This document shows positions 24,608 to 34,972 of a DNA stretch of 35,135 bases, one piece after another; the stretch's first letter is position 1; each line of letters starts with the position of its first letter. The DNA is taken from NCBI GenBank assembly GCA_026708035.1, contig JAPOVQ010000018.1, positions 1-35,135 of the forward strand. Direction: 5' to 3'. A model generated the notes under the pieces. The model ran no database searches. It had not been told where the DNA came from and was given only the letters and a program-made list of their open reading frames with translations. The position numbers were made by a program, and so were the translations under genes. Origin of the DNA: Chloroflexota bacterium (GTDB taxonomy: Bacteria; Chloroflexota; UBA11872).

Positions 24608-26070
24608 CGGAGCAAGCCGGCTATCGCGTGGTCATCGGACTTGAGACTCACGTGCAGCTCAAAACCGCCAGCAAGATGTTCTGCCGCACCAGCGCGGCCT
24701 ATGCCTCCGCGCCGCCGAACTCCTTGGTGTGCCCCGTATGCCTTGGAATGCCCGGCGTTTTGCCGGTGATCAATGCGGCCGCGGTCGATCTCACGATCAT
24801 GACGGGCCTCGCCCTGCACAGCGAGATTCCGCCGCACGCCAAGTTCGACCGGAAGAACTATGCCTATCCGGATTTGATGAAGTGGTATCAGATTTCGCAA
24901 TACGATCTGCCGCTGTGCGTCGGCGGCTGGCTGGAGATTGCCGCGACCGGCGAGACCCGGCGCATCCGCATCACTCGCGTTCACCTGGAAGAGGACACCG
25001 CCAAGCTGACGCACGTGGTCGGCGATGACGGCCAGCCGGCGAGTTTGATCGACTTGAATCGCTCTGGCGTGCCGCTGATGGAGATCGTCACCGAACCGGA
25101 CATCACGAGCGCCGAGGAGGCGATGGCCTACGGCCTCAAGCTGCGCAACATCCTGCGCTGGCTCGGCGTGTCGACGGCCAACATGCAAGACGGCGCGCTG
25201 CGGATCGACGCCAACGTGTCCGTGTGGCCGATCGGCGCCGAGGTCGGCGATACAAAGGTCGAGGTCAAGAACATGAACTCTTTCCGGGCGCTGGGCCTGG
25301 CGCTGGACTACGAGATCGAACGCCAGATCGGCCTGTTGGAGCGCGGCGAGCGGCTGGAGCAGGAAACACGGGGTTGGGACGAGAGCGCCGCCCGCACCGT
25401 TTCCCAGCGCACGAAGGAGTACGCCCACGACTATCGCTACTTTCCGGAGCCCGACCTGCCGCCGCTTGAGATCACGCGCGAGCGGGTGCGGCGTCTGAGG
25501 GAGCGAATGCCGGAGCTTCCCGATGCCTTTCGGCAGCGCCTTGTGGCGGAACTTGGCGTGGCTGCGGCGGACGCCGACGAGCTAGTCGAGGACCGTGACC
25601 TCGCCGCCTACACCATGGACGTCATCGAGCGCCATGCCGGACCGGCGGCGGAAGTCGTGACCTGGGTGCTGCAGGACGTGCGGCGGCTGCTCAACGCGCG
25701 GGAGCTGGAGTCTCAAGCCATCCCCATTTCCGGGGCCGAGATGGCGGAGCTGCTGGCGCTGAGAGCCAAGGGCGATCTCAGCAGCACGATGGCCGGCACG
25801 GTGCTCGAGGAGATATTCGCCACCGGAAAGTCATTGGAAGAGGTTGTGGCCGCGCGTGGCCGACAGATCAGCGATACCGATGCGTTGGCGGAAATCGCCC
25901 GCGAGGTCATGGCCGCCAACCCGCAAGCGGTTGCGGACTACCATGCGGGGAAGGACCGCGCGGTTCAATTTCTGATGGGCCAGGTCATGCGACGCACGCG
26001 AGGCCAGGCAAATCCGGGCAAGGTGACCGAGTTGCTGCGCGCGGAGCTGGGCCGTGACAGCGGCGAATGA
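24604..26070 (+). CDS. gatB: Aspartyl/glutamyl-tRNA amidotransferase subunit B
   Basis: The product has 488 residues. The N-terminal part carries [10 protein letters not shown], the zinc-binding Cys pair in CPVCLGMPG with the upstream Cys in MFCRTS, and [30 protein letters not shown] and [12 protein letters not shown] are further GatB hallmarks. The C-terminal YqeY-like tail domain ends [27 protein letters not shown]. GatB phosphorylates the misacylated tRNA and transfers ammonia. Its last bases overlap or abut the dehydrogenase start. Confidence 0.97.
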   Translation: MTEQAGYRVVIGLETHVQLKTASKMFCRTSAAYASAPPNSLVCPVCLGMPGVLPVINAAAVDLTIMTGLALHSEIPPHAKFDRKNYAYPDLMKWYQISQYDLPLCVGGWLEIAATGETRRIRITRVHLEEDTAKLTHVVGDDGQPASLIDLNRSGVPLMEIVTEPDITSAEEAMAYGLKLRNILRWLGVSTANMQDGALRIDANVSVWPIGAEVGDTKVEVKNMNSFRALGLALDYEIERQIGLLERGERLEQETRGWDESAARTVSQRTKEYAHDYRYFPEPDLPPLEITRERVRRLRERMPELPDAFRQRLVAELGVAAADADELVEDRDLAAYTMDVIERHAGPAAEVVTWVLQDVRRLLNARELESQAIPISGAEMAELLALRAKGDLSSTMAGTVLEEIFATGKSLEEVVAARGRQISDTDALAEIAREVMAANPQAVADYHAGKDRAVQFLMGQVMRRTRGQANPGKVTELLRAELGRDSGE

Positions 26071-26086
26071 AGTGGGAATGGGCGCT

Positions 26087-27355
<1,269 letters not shown>

Positions 27356-27373
27356 CAGCGCCGGTTCCGGCTG
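27356..27373. terminator. Possible bidirectional hairpin between convergent genes
   Basis: CAGCGCCGG and CCGGCTG surround TT with one bulge, immediately after the dehydrogenase stop and before the end of the convergent cupin gene. The loop is small and no U-run is present. Confidence 0.25.
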
Positions 27374-27379
27374 CCTGAA

Positions 27380-27910
27380 CTAGTTGGCCGCGCCGTCGCG
27401 CACGGCCTGCCACGAGAATGGGCGGCCATCGTCAAAGACGGCCCCAACGTCCGCGAACGCGTCGCGCCCTTCGTCGGCGGGGTTGTAGAGCCGTGTCGGC
27501 GAGTTGAGGAGCACGGCGGCCTCGTCGCCAACGACCATGAAGCCGTGGTGGACGAGGCGCGGAATCAGGACGCAGTGCTGCGCGTCGTCGCCGGAGATTT
27601 CTCCGAGCGGCAGCAAATCGAGCGTCCCGCGCGTCGGCGATTCGGTCCGGCCGTCCCACAGGGCAAGCACGATTGAACCGGCCGCCACGATGAAGCGGTC
27701 TTCCTGGTGCCGATGCACATGCCATTCGTCCTCGTCGCGGGCCAGTCCGGCCGGGGTGACCGAGTAGTAGGTTTGCGCAAACGCCCGCGTGTCCGGGTCG
27801 TAGATGTCGGGCCAATCGGTTCGAAGGATCTCGACAAGGGTTCCTGATTCGTCCCGATTGACCCTCAGCGGCCGTGCGACCGCATCATGGATCCGGAGGT
27901 GAAACCGCAC
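27380..27910 (-). CDS. RmlC-like cupin (dTDP-4-dehydrorhamnose 3,5-epimerase family)
   Basis: I place the start at GTG 27910 (176 residues) because GAGGAG lies five bases upstream; in-frame codons further out have no ribosome binding site and encode a low-complexity stretch. The order of motifs fits sugar 3,5-epimerases: RPLRVNRDESGTLVEILRTDW at the start, QTYYSVTPAGLARD, then EWHVHRHQEDRFIVAAG with the His residues expected in the active site, and HGFMVVGDEAAVLLNSPTRLYNP. The real substrate may be a nucleotide sugar or another small molecule. No other rhamnose-synthesis genes are adjacent. Confidence 0.82.
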   Translation of the reverse strand: MRFHLRIHDAVARPLRVNRDESGTLVEILRTDWPDIYDPDTRAFAQTYYSVTPAGLARDEDEWHVHRHQEDRFIVAAGSIVLALWDGRTESPTRGTLDLLPLGEISGDDAQHCVLIPRLVHHGFMVVGDEAAVLLNSPTRLYNPADEGRDAFADVGAVFDDGRPFSWQAVRDGAAN

Positions 27911-27985
27911 CGGTCTCCTCGCTCTCCACGCCTGGCGATGCAGTGTAGGTGAACTCAGCCCGCCTCCGGACGGCGTGGAAATGTT

Positions 27986-28017
27986 TTGACATTTGTCGGG
28001 CGGCGGAGTGCTAGCAT
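27986..28017 (+). promoter_or_regulatory. Candidate promoter TTGACA ... TGCTAGCAT
   Basis: A perfect -35 TTGACA (27986-27991) and an extended -10 TGC-TAGCAT (28009-28017) lie upstream of the small gene at 28051. The spacer of 20 bases to TAGCAT is longer than usual. Confidence 0.4.
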
Positions 28018-28050
28018 GCACAGGCGACTTTGAGGACGGGTCAGGCACTG

Positions 28051-28398
28051 ATGCCTCGCACGAGTCCGAGCCCCGCGACGCGGATGTCGTACCAACGACG
28101 GCAGCGCGTCCGGGACACCGCCATGAGCATGGCAAACACCATTGGCGCCAAGTATTCGGATTTGCGCGTCACCATCGACATGGAGAGCGTGGACGGCGAG
28201 GACGCGTTCGTCTGGATCGAGGTGTTGCGGGGACTGCGTCCGGCGGAACTCCCCACGTTCATTGACCGTCTGGCGCGGCAGTGCGCCCGCCGTACCGGCT
28301 TTTGGATCGTGCCGCGGATCGTCAGCACGAGTATCGAGTCGCAGCCGGAATTGCGTCTGCGGCCGCGTGTCGGCTCCGCTCGACCGTCCGTGACTTAG
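28051..28398 (+). CDS. Small hypothetical protein
   Basis: The frame is open from TTG 28030. ATG 28051 (115 residues), 28084 and 28123 are possible starts, and the last gives a 91-residue protein that begins just before the conserved-looking part. The core reads SDLRVTIDMESVDGEDAFVW and continues into a helix, LPTFIDRLARQCARRTGFW. No signal, membrane segment or known motif is seen. I do not recognise a family. A promoter-like TTGACA / TAGCAT pair lies upstream, and it is convergent with the oxidoreductase gene three bases downstream. Confidence 0.55.
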   Translation: MPRTSPSPATRMSYQRRQRVRDTAMSMANTIGAKYSDLRVTIDMESVDGEDAFVWIEVLRGLRPAELPTFIDRLARQCARRTGFWIVPRIVSTSIESQPELRLRPRVGSARPSVT

Positions 28399-28401
28399 CG
28401 G

Positions 28402-29571
28402 CTAGTGCTCTAGCTCGTCGATAGCAACTCGCCGGCCGGCGGCGTGCGACTCATAGGCGGCATGCACAATCTCAACCGCCCGGCGTCCGACATCCCCCGG
28501 CGATGAGTTGGAGTCCGTGAGCCCCAACGTCAGCTCCACCAGTTCGTGGGGCGGTCCGTCACAGCGATAGGCCCCATCGTCCGCGCCAACGGCGAGCTCT
28601 TGATTGACCCCATCGTCCCGGAATACGGCTAGCCGCGCCCGGTCGATGTCGTAGAGCAGCGCGCCCTCGCTGCCGAAAATGCGCAGGTCGAGTTGGAAGC
28701 GCCCGCCCACCGGAACCGCGGCCGTGCCCGAAACCGACGCCAGGGCGCCGCCGCGAAAGTGCACCGTCAGGGCGTTGTGCAGATCGATTCGCGCGCCGCC
28801 ATCCGCCATGGCCGCGTACACAGCCTCGGGTTCGAGGTCCGTGAGCCAGGTGAGCAAACCGAGGGCGTGGCTGAGCTGCGCCTGGCCGTAGCCCCCTTGG
28901 GAAAGCTCGGGGTCCGTGTAGTTGTCGAACTCCGGCGCCACCAACGGCGGCTCGCCGAAGCGGAAGGCCGTGCCCATGAAGAATTCCTTCGACGGCGACC
29001 CCATGTGACAGGCCACGTGCTCGACTTCACCCACCGCGCCGCTGTCCATCAGTTCCTTGGCGCGCACGGTGAGCGGACGGTGATGCCAGCCGTACGACAC
29101 CAGCAGATGCCGTCCGGCGTTGCGTGCCAGCGCGACCAGGCGACGCGCGTCCCCGGCGCGTGTGCACATGGGCTTCTCGACGAGGACGTGGCAGCCCGCC
29201 TGCAGCGCCGCGGCGGCATGAGCGAAGTGGTGGCGATGCGGCGAGGCCACGACGACTGCGTCGAGGTTGTGGCTCAGGAGGTCACTCACGTCCGGCGTTG
29301 CGTGTTCGAATCCGAAGTGCCGCTGCACCCGCGCGAGCACCGCGGCGTCGAGGCCGCACGCGGCCACCATCTCGACGTCGTTGCGCGCGGCCAGGAGCGG
29401 CATGTGGTTGGTGGTGGCCCACCAGCCCGCCCCAATGAATCCGATGCGGGCCTTGCGGCTTGGATGCTGGGGCCGGCGTGCGGCCTCCGCGATCATCTCG
29501 TCGGAGAGAATTCCGACGTCCGTGTACTGGGCCTCGTCGGCCGGCGTATCCGGCCCAGACTCACCGGTCAT
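28402..29571 (-). CDS. Gfo/Idh/MocA family oxidoreductase
   Basis: The product has 389 residues on the minus strand. After a 40-residue acidic extension, the Rossmann motif is IGFIGAGWWATTNHMPLL. The family signature EKPM (HVLVEKPMCT) carries the catalytic Lys, and SYGWHHRPL and HALGLLTWLTDLEP lie in the alpha/beta C-terminal domain. These NAD(P)-dependent enzymes oxidise or epimerise sugars, inositols or their acids. AAGGAG lies about 12 bases before the ATG. The gene is the last of three on this strand, 45 bases after the aldo/keto reductase. A long open frame on the opposite strand is an antisense shadow. Confidence 0.93.
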   Translation of the reverse strand: MTGESGPDTPADEAQYTDVGILSDEMIAEAARRPQHPSRKARIGFIGAGWWATTNHMPLLAARNDVEMVAACGLDAAVLARVQRHFGFEHATPDVSDLLSHNLDAVVVASPHRHHFAHAAAALQAGCHVLVEKPMCTRAGDARRLVALARNAGRHLLVSYGWHHRPLTVRAKELMDSGAVGEVEHVACHMGSPSKEFFMGTAFRFGEPPLVAPEFDNYTDPELSQGGYGQAQLSHALGLLTWLTDLEPEAVYAAMADGGARIDLHNALTVHFRGGALASVSGTAAVPVGGRFQLDLRIFGSEGALLYDIDRARLAVFRDDGVNQELAVGADDGAYRCDGPPHELVELTLGLTDSNSSPGDVGRRAVEIVHAAYESHAAGRRVAIDELEH

Positions 29572-29616
29572 GCTGCGCCAATCTCCTTCGTGTCGGCCCG
29601 GGCGCTGTTGGCTGGT

Positions 29617-30426
29617 TCATGGACGAATGGCGTCCAGCGCCTGCCGCTGCTCGGCGGTGAACGACCAGCCCACGGCGCCGCACAGCTCGTCCACCCGTTG
29701 GGGCCGCTCGGTCTTGGGGATGGCCATTACCCGGTCGTGGTCCAGCAGCCAGCGGATCGCGACTTGCGCCGGGGTCTTGCCGGCCTCGTCAGCGACCTGC
29801 CGGACGACCGTGGATCCGGGTCCGGAAACGACCCGCCCCAGCGCCAGCGGCGCAAAGGCGATGACGGTAATGTCGTTCGCTTGGCAGTACGGCAAGACTT
29901 CGGCCTCGATCCGCCGATCGAGGACGCTGTAGGGGACTTGGTTCGCGACGAGCGGGGAGCTCTCCAGGGCGTCCTGGGCGTCCGCCATTTGCTGAACGTC
30001 GAAGTTGCTCACGCCGATGTGGCGAATCACGCCGTCGGCGACCAGTTGCTCCATCGCGGCCATGGTCTCGGTGATCGGAATCGTCGCGCTGGGCGAGTGA
30101 ATCTGGTAAAGATCGATGACGTCGATGCCGAGTCGCTCGCGGCTGGCAAGCGCGTGCGATATCACGCAGTCATGCCTCAGGTTCTGCGCGCTGATCTTGG
30201 TGGCCACGAAGGCGGACGCGCCGGCCTCCCGCAGCTCGCGGCAGACGATGCGCTCGGCGGCGCCCGGCTCGTCGCCAACGGCGTTGTACGACTCGGCCGT
30301 GTCGATGAGGTTCGCGCCGAGCTCGATTGCGCGACCCAGCACCCCCGGCTCGCCGTGATAGCGGGCAGTACCGAACCCGATGCTCGGGATCAATTCGTCG
30401 GTGGGCCCGAGGGGGACGTATTCCAT
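29617..30426 (-). CDS. Aldo/keto reductase
   Basis: I start at ATG 30426 (269 residues), which gives the usual opening MEYVPLGPTDELIPSIGFGTA; longer in-frame readings add 29 atypical residues. The catalytic tetrad is in place: Asp42 and Tyr47 (LIDTAESYN), Lys77 (VATKIS) and His110 (YQIHSP). GVSNFDVQQM and WLLDHDRVMAIPKTERPQRVDE are typical cofactor-binding segments. The enzyme family reduces or oxidises sugars and carbonyls with NADP(H). The Gfo/Idh gene follows 45 bases downstream, so they are likely co-transcribed. Confidence 0.92.
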   Translation of the reverse strand: MEYVPLGPTDELIPSIGFGTARYHGEPGVLGRAIELGANLIDTAESYNAVGDEPGAAERIVCRELREAGASAFVATKISAQNLRHDCVISHALASRERLGIDVIDLYQIHSPSATIPITETMAAMEQLVADGVIRHIGVSNFDVQQMADAQDALESSPLVANQVPYSVLDRRIEAEVLPYCQANDITVIAFAPLALGRVVSGPGSTVVRQVADEAGKTPAQVAIRWLLDHDRVMAIPKTERPQRVDELCGAVGWSFTAEQRQALDAIRP

Positions 30427-30533
30427 GAGAATCTCACTCGTCCATTTGGCCGCAGGCTCCCAGTGTAAGTCGGGGAGTTCGCTGGAGTCGCAGTTCTTGG
30501 CGTCGTCGGACAAGTGACGCGCCCGAACTTCCG

Positions 30534-32243
30534 CTACGGCTTGTCCGAATACACCTCGGAGTCGGGGAAGAAGTTGAACCAGCCGAACCAGTAGGCGAGA
30601 TGGCCGGGCAGGCGTTCGAGGCGCTCACCGCTCGGTCCGAGCAGGGCGTCCTCGGCGACTTGCCAGACGGCGCCGTTCCCGTCGAGCAGCGTTTGCGGGT
30701 CGTTGCCCGCGATGAAGTCGAGGCTTCCCCCGTCGTAGGCCCGAACTTCGGCGCCTGCCGGCCAGATTGCCGGGGCGCCGAGAGTGCGGTCGCGGCCCTG
30801 ACCCTTGAGATTGCCGCGCGGCGCCATGATCACCACGCGTTGACCCCCGAGCTCATCGTTCACGACGACTCGCTCCGTCAGCAGCTTGGTCGGGTAGGCG
30901 CGCCGCATTCCATTGATGGTGAGACCGAACACTCGGTCCTTGGTGCGCAGCTCCGGGCTGTCGAACGGCACGGGGAAACGCGTCTCCGGACTGGCGAAAT
31001 AGGCGCCGTATGCGGCGCCGGGCGTATAGATACGCGCGTATCCGGTTTCAATATCGAGTGCCGGCGAGCCGGGGTGCTGCGCCGTCCAATCGGCCCACGT
31101 AGAGACGACGACCGGCAGGATGTTGAGCTGAATGTCGCTCGTCGCGAGGGGCCCGAGCACCGGCTCGCCGCTCAGTTGATTCCACAGTGATCTGGTGTTG
31201 CGGTCGTACATCAGCTTGTTGCTGCGCATGAGCAGGCCGGACGTGCCGAACGTGAACACCGTGTCGCCGACCCGGCCGTCAAACAGCACCCCGGCGCCGC
31301 ACAGCGTGCAATAGGCCAGCGAGACGGGGACTCCGCCCACGACGTCGTTGGCCATCTCGTGCCAGTCGAGGATTCGCAAGGGATACGCCCGATGGTCGCC
31401 ATTGATGGACACGCCGAAGAGCAGGTCATCGGGCTCGAGATAGTCGACGTCCGCCGCGGGGCGGAAGGCCGGGTTCTCCAAGGGTGGGATGCCGTCCACC
31501 CGCACGCCGCCCCAGAGGACTTCCTCGGAGCGAATCTTGCCCGGGTCCTCTCCTTGGAAGAACTCGGTCATGCGCGAATCGATGGCTCCTAGCAGCCAGC
31601 CCTTCCACTGCGCGAACCCTGGGGGCGCTTGCAGGTCGGACTTTGCGTACCACTCCGCCCATCCCGAGACATAGATGAACACCTGGCCGGTGAGCGCCTT
31701 GAGAGCGCCCAAGACGCCGGGGACGCCGGGTCCCTGGATGATGGCCAATTCGTTGAATCGAATGAGCTCGATGAGCACGGCGACAAACCGCTCGTCGCCG
31801 GACGCCACAATTGCGTCGACGATTGCCTTGGTGCGGGGCCTGTTCCGACGGTCCAACAGCCCATAGAGCAGCACGTCCACGTCGGCGTCGTCGAACGGCG
31901 GTTCGGGGATCGGTGCGTCGGTAATTGGTGTCGGCGCCGCCGTGGCAGTCGGTGGCGGCGTCGGTTCGGGGGCGGCCGTCGCCTTGGGTGGGGGAGTGGC
32001 GCGCGTGACCTCAGGCGCCGGGGAGACCGCGGGTTGAGCATCGGCCGTGCGCGTTGGCGGCAGGCGGCTTTCGGTGACGGTGGAATCGTCGTCGCAGGCT
32101 GCTAGCGCCAGCGCCGCGGAAGCGCCCACGGCGCCCAGCAGCACGTGGCGGCGGTTGATCGTAGGGCGCCTGCCACGGGGCAGGGGACGATCCGGTGAAA
32201 TCCGAAAATCCCTCGAAGTCAATCCAACGTCATTGAAGCTCAC
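30534..32243 (-). CDS. DUF3179 domain lipoprotein
   Basis: From GTG 32243 the product has 569 residues; a TTG at 32222 is an alternative. Arg31-Arg32 before a hydrophobic stretch and lipobox ALAAC with Cys50 suggest a Tat-type lipoprotein signal. A Pro/Thr/Ala linker (about 55-105) leads to a helical region and then the DUF3179 domain, recognised by DLLFGVSINGDHRAYPLRIL, DWHEMANDVVGGVPV, and the YCTLCGAGV Cys pair. The function of DUF3179 is not established; conserved Cys and His suggest metal or redox chemistry (inference). The C-terminal end carries GHLAYWFGWFNFFPDSEVY, which is common in this family. The protein is probably anchored at the outer face of the cytoplasmic membrane. Confidence 0.9.
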   Translation of the reverse strand: MSFNDVGLTSRDFRISPDRPLPRGRRPTINRRHVLLGAVGASAALALAACDDDSTVTESRLPPTRTADAQPAVSPAPEVTRATPPPKATAAPEPTPPPTATAAPTPITDAPIPEPPFDDADVDVLLYGLLDRRNRPRTKAIVDAIVASGDERFVAVLIELIRFNELAIIQGPGVPGVLGALKALTGQVFIYVSGWAEWYAKSDLQAPPGFAQWKGWLLGAIDSRMTEFFQGEDPGKIRSEEVLWGGVRVDGIPPLENPAFRPAADVDYLEPDDLLFGVSINGDHRAYPLRILDWHEMANDVVGGVPVSLAYCTLCGAGVLFDGRVGDTVFTFGTSGLLMRSNKLMYDRNTRSLWNQLSGEPVLGPLATSDIQLNILPVVVSTWADWTAQHPGSPALDIETGYARIYTPGAAYGAYFASPETRFPVPFDSPELRTKDRVFGLTINGMRRAYPTKLLTERVVVNDELGGQRVVIMAPRGNLKGQGRDRTLGAPAIWPAGAEVRAYDGGSLDFIAGNDPQTLLDGNGAVWQVAEDALLGPSGERLERLPGHLAYWFGWFNFFPDSEVYSDKP

Positions 32244-32344
32244 TACGTGTGGCAAGTCTGGACGGTTTCCTCGCTTGTGGCGAATTGGCGGCGTTTCCTG
32301 CCATGCTGGTCGGCAGCCTCGCGCCCAACGCTCCAGGAACACCC

Positions 32345-33217
32345 ATGCCCGAGCCCGACATCATCGACGCGCACGTTCACGTCTGGAGCGCCGACACCGC
32401 GCGGTTTCCGTTCGCGCCGGGCTTTGGACCCGAGGACCTGTGGTTTCCCAGCTTCGACGGCGCGGAGCTGGCGGCCCGCGGCGAGCCCGCAGGCGTGGGC
32501 CGGTTCAACCTGGTGCAGATGACCTGGTACGGCCTCGACCACTCGTACATCGTCGATCTCATCCAGCGCGACCCACGGCGCTTCGCGGGCACGGGGATCG
32601 TGCCCGCCATCGTGGACGTCGGTCTGCCGGAACCCGACCGCGCGATGCAAGCGCTGGCCCAGCAGGGCATTCGAGCATTTCGGGTGCGGGGACAATCGAC
32701 ACGCCCGGATGTGCCCGGAGGCGAGCAATGGCTTGACCATCCGGCGTTCGAGGCGATGTTTCGAATGTCGGCGGCAGACGACCTGCCGCTCAGCTTTCTG
32801 TGCGGGGCGGCCGACTTACGGGAGATCGATCGGATGTGCGCCCGGCACGGCGATGCGCCGGTGATCCTGGACCACCTGGCGCGCCTTGGACCGGCTACGG
32901 GGGCCACGGCCGAGGACGTGGATGCGCTATGCGCCGTGGCCCGCCACCCGCGGGCGATGGTGAAGGTGAGTGCGTTTGGCGCGCTGAGCCTGGACGGACC
33001 GCCGTATCTGGATATGTTGGCCATAGTTCGCCGGGTGCTCGACGCGTACGGGCCGGAGCGGTGCATGTGGGCCAGCGACAGCCCCTTGCAGACGGTGCCT
33101 CCGCATACCTATGAGACGTCGATCGGCCTGTTGGCCGAGCACGCAGACTTCCTCAGCGACGGCGACCTTGCCCAGCTGTTGCACGGCACGGCCGAGCGCG
33201 TGTTTTGGCCTGATTGA
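32345..33217 (+). CDS. Amidohydrolase-2 family metal-dependent hydrolase
   Basis: The product has 290 residues from ATG 32345 with AGGA six bases upstream; earlier in-frame codons lie in the divergent promoter region. It opens IIDAHVHVWS with the metal-binding HxH, and has FNLVQMTWYGLDHSYIV, ILDHLARLG, VKVSAFGALS and CMWASDSPL with the final catalytic Asp. The family includes lactonases of sugar and aromatic degradation (for example fuconolactonase and pyrone dicarboxylate lactonase). An SDR and a DapA-like lyase follow, which supports a role in opening a sugar lactone (inference). Confidence 0.9.
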   Translation: MPEPDIIDAHVHVWSADTARFPFAPGFGPEDLWFPSFDGAELAARGEPAGVGRFNLVQMTWYGLDHSYIVDLIQRDPRRFAGTGIVPAIVDVGLPEPDRAMQALAQQGIRAFRVRGQSTRPDVPGGEQWLDHPAFEAMFRMSAADDLPLSFLCGAADLREIDRMCARHGDAPVILDHLARLGPATGATAEDVDALCAVARHPRAMVKVSAFGALSLDGPPYLDMLAIVRRVLDAYGPERCMWASDSPLQTVPPHTYETSIGLLAEHADFLSDGDLAQLLHGTAERVFWPD

Positions 33218-33278
33218 TGGGTTTCGGCGCCCCAGTCATGAGGCACAATCGCCCGAGGTGACGGATTGGAGGCCAACG

Positions 33279-34025
33279 GTGGCAGGTGAATTTGACGGTC
33301 GCGTGGCCCTGGTTACGGGCGCGGCCCGGGGCATGGGACGAGCGATAGCGGAGCTCTTGGCGGCGCGCGGCGCGCGGGTAGCCGTGAACGACCTGAATCC
33401 GGAAGCGACGGCCGCGACGGCCCAGGCCTGCGGAGTCGAGTCGCTGGCAGTCCCCGGCGACGTCTCCGATCGGGACCGGGTGCGCGCCATCGTGGCGGAG
33501 GTGGCCGACCACTACGGGCGATTGGACGTGCTCGTCAACAACGCCGGCGTCGCCTTTCACCGCAAGATTCACGAGATCACCGATGACGAATGGTCGTTGG
33601 TGTTCGCGGTGAACGTGCAGGCGGTGTTCACGTTCATTCAAGCCGCGATGGAACCGATGGCCGCCAACGGCTACGGACGCATCGTCAACTTCTCGTCGAC
33701 GGCGGGCAAGAACGTCAGCACGGTGGCAGGCGCCCACTACACGGCATCCAAGGCGGCGGTTCTGGGCATCAACCGTGCGGCGGCTCTGGAGCTTGCGGTG
33801 CACGGGATCACCGTCAACGCGGTGTGCCCGGGCATGATCGACACGCAGATGATCAAGGACGCTTGGCCCCAGGACCGCATCGACGCGTATATCCCATCCA
33901 TTCCATTGCAGCGTCTCGGTCAGCCGTCGGAGGTGGCGGAGCTTGTGGCGTTTCTGGCATCCGAGCGCGCCGGCTACATCACCGGTGCGGCGGTTGACAT
34001 AACCGGTGGGGAGTTGATGGTATGA
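33279..34025 (+). CDS. SDR family oxidoreductase
   Basis: The start is GTG 33279 (248 residues), with GGAGG six bases upstream; GTG 33258 in frame lacks such a site. Motifs are TGAARGMG (13-20), NNAG, the catalytic Ser in VNFSSTAGKNV, YTASKAA with Tyr and Lys, and GAAVDITGGELMV at the end. The sequence resembles sugar or 3-oxoacyl dehydrogenases. It lies 61 bases after the amidohydrolase and 19 bases before the lyase, so the three are probably one operon. Confidence 0.92.
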   Translation: MAGEFDGRVALVTGAARGMGRAIAELLAARGARVAVNDLNPEATAATAQACGVESLAVPGDVSDRDRVRAIVAEVADHYGRLDVLVNNAGVAFHRKIHEITDDEWSLVFAVNVQAVFTFIQAAMEPMAANGYGRIVNFSSTAGKNVSTVAGAHYTASKAAVLGINRAAALELAVHGITVNAVCPGMIDTQMIKDAWPQDRIDAYIPSIPLQRLGQPSEVAELVAFLASERAGYITGAAVDITGGELMV

Positions 34026-34044
34026 GGGCCGGCGGCGTCGACGC

Positions 34045-34938
34045 GTGAGTCACTGGCGCGCCGCGGACGAAATCCAGGCCCGGTTGCGCGGGCCGGTGAA
34101 TCCATTGCCGACCAAGTTCACACCGGATGGTGAGATCGACCCGGACGGCATGCGCGCCACTATCGACATCTCGCTCGACGCCGGCGTCGAGGTCATCATG
34201 CTCACCTGGGGCGAGGGGCTGGTGTCGTTGCTCACCGACGACGAGGTCGCCGAGATTCACCGCATCGTGATCGATCACGTCGGGCGGCGCGCGGTCACCA
34301 TCGCCTGTGACGCGATGTGGGGGCTCAACAAGGCGCGCGAGTTCGCGGCACATGTGGACGACCTGGGCTTCGACCTGTACATGGCCCGCCCGGCCGAGTG
34401 GGCGCGAGGCACGCCCGAGTCGCTGGCGGATTGGTACCGCGACGTGTCGCAGCAAACGCGCGTGATGTTCGTGGGCGACGTGCCGCTGCGCACCTGCGAG
34501 CTGGTCGAGAACGAGCCGAACCTCCTGGCGTTCAAGGAGGACATCGACCTTGCCTACGCCCACGAGGTGTTGATGCGCTGGGGCGACCGCTGGCCGATGA
34601 CCGGCGGCGGCGGGATGAAGCGCCACCACCTGCTGTGGCCTCACGGATGCCGCTCATGGCTGGATGTGTTCGTGCGCTCCTATCCGGAGCCGGCGATGAC
34701 CTATTGGGACGCGCTGCAGCGGGGCGACGACGCCACGGCGTGGGCAACCATCGAGCGTTCCGAGTTGGCGATCGGTCCGCTGGTGGCCGCGTGTCGGGTC
34801 GGCGGCAACGGCTTCTTTGCGTCCATGGGCGAGGCGCATGGCGTATCGCCGCGCTGGCGGCGCTCTCCGGCGCCGAACCTCACCGACGAGGAGATCGCCG
34901 ACCTGTGCGAGGCGCTGCGGGCACTGAATCTGGCCTGA
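34045..34938 (+). CDS. Dihydrodipicolinate synthase / N-acetylneuraminate lyase family protein
   Basis: The product has 297 residues from GTG 34045. The TIM-barrel order of the DapA family is visible: PVNPLPTKFTPDGEIDPDGM, DAGVEVIMLTWGEGLVSLLTDDE, and NLLAFKEDIDLA carrying the expected Schiff-base Lys. The GTTGE motif is changed to LTWGEG, and the PYY motif that carries the catalytic Tyr reads LYMARP. So it is unlikely to be a true dihydrodipicolinate synthase and more likely a sugar-acid aldolase or dehydratase (inference). The context of lactonase and dehydrogenase genes agrees. Confidence 0.85.
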   Translation: MSHWRAADEIQARLRGPVNPLPTKFTPDGEIDPDGMRATIDISLDAGVEVIMLTWGEGLVSLLTDDEVAEIHRIVIDHVGRRAVTIACDAMWGLNKAREFAAHVDDLGFDLYMARPAEWARGTPESLADWYRDVSQQTRVMFVGDVPLRTCELVENEPNLLAFKEDIDLAYAHEVLMRWGDRWPMTGGGGMKRHHLLWPHGCRSWLDVFVRSYPEPAMTYWDALQRGDDATAWATIERSELAIGPLVAACRVGGNGFFASMGEAHGVSPRWRRSPAPNLTDEEIADLCEALRALNLA

Positions 34939-34972
34939 TGTCCGTGTCCGCCGGCTTGCATCCGACGCGCCC

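Noticed and set aside
28693-30468. 591-codon plus-strand open frame
   Set aside because: It lies opposite two well-supported minus-strand enzymes (Gfo/Idh and aldo/keto reductase) and spans the gap between them. Composition is that of an antisense shadow.
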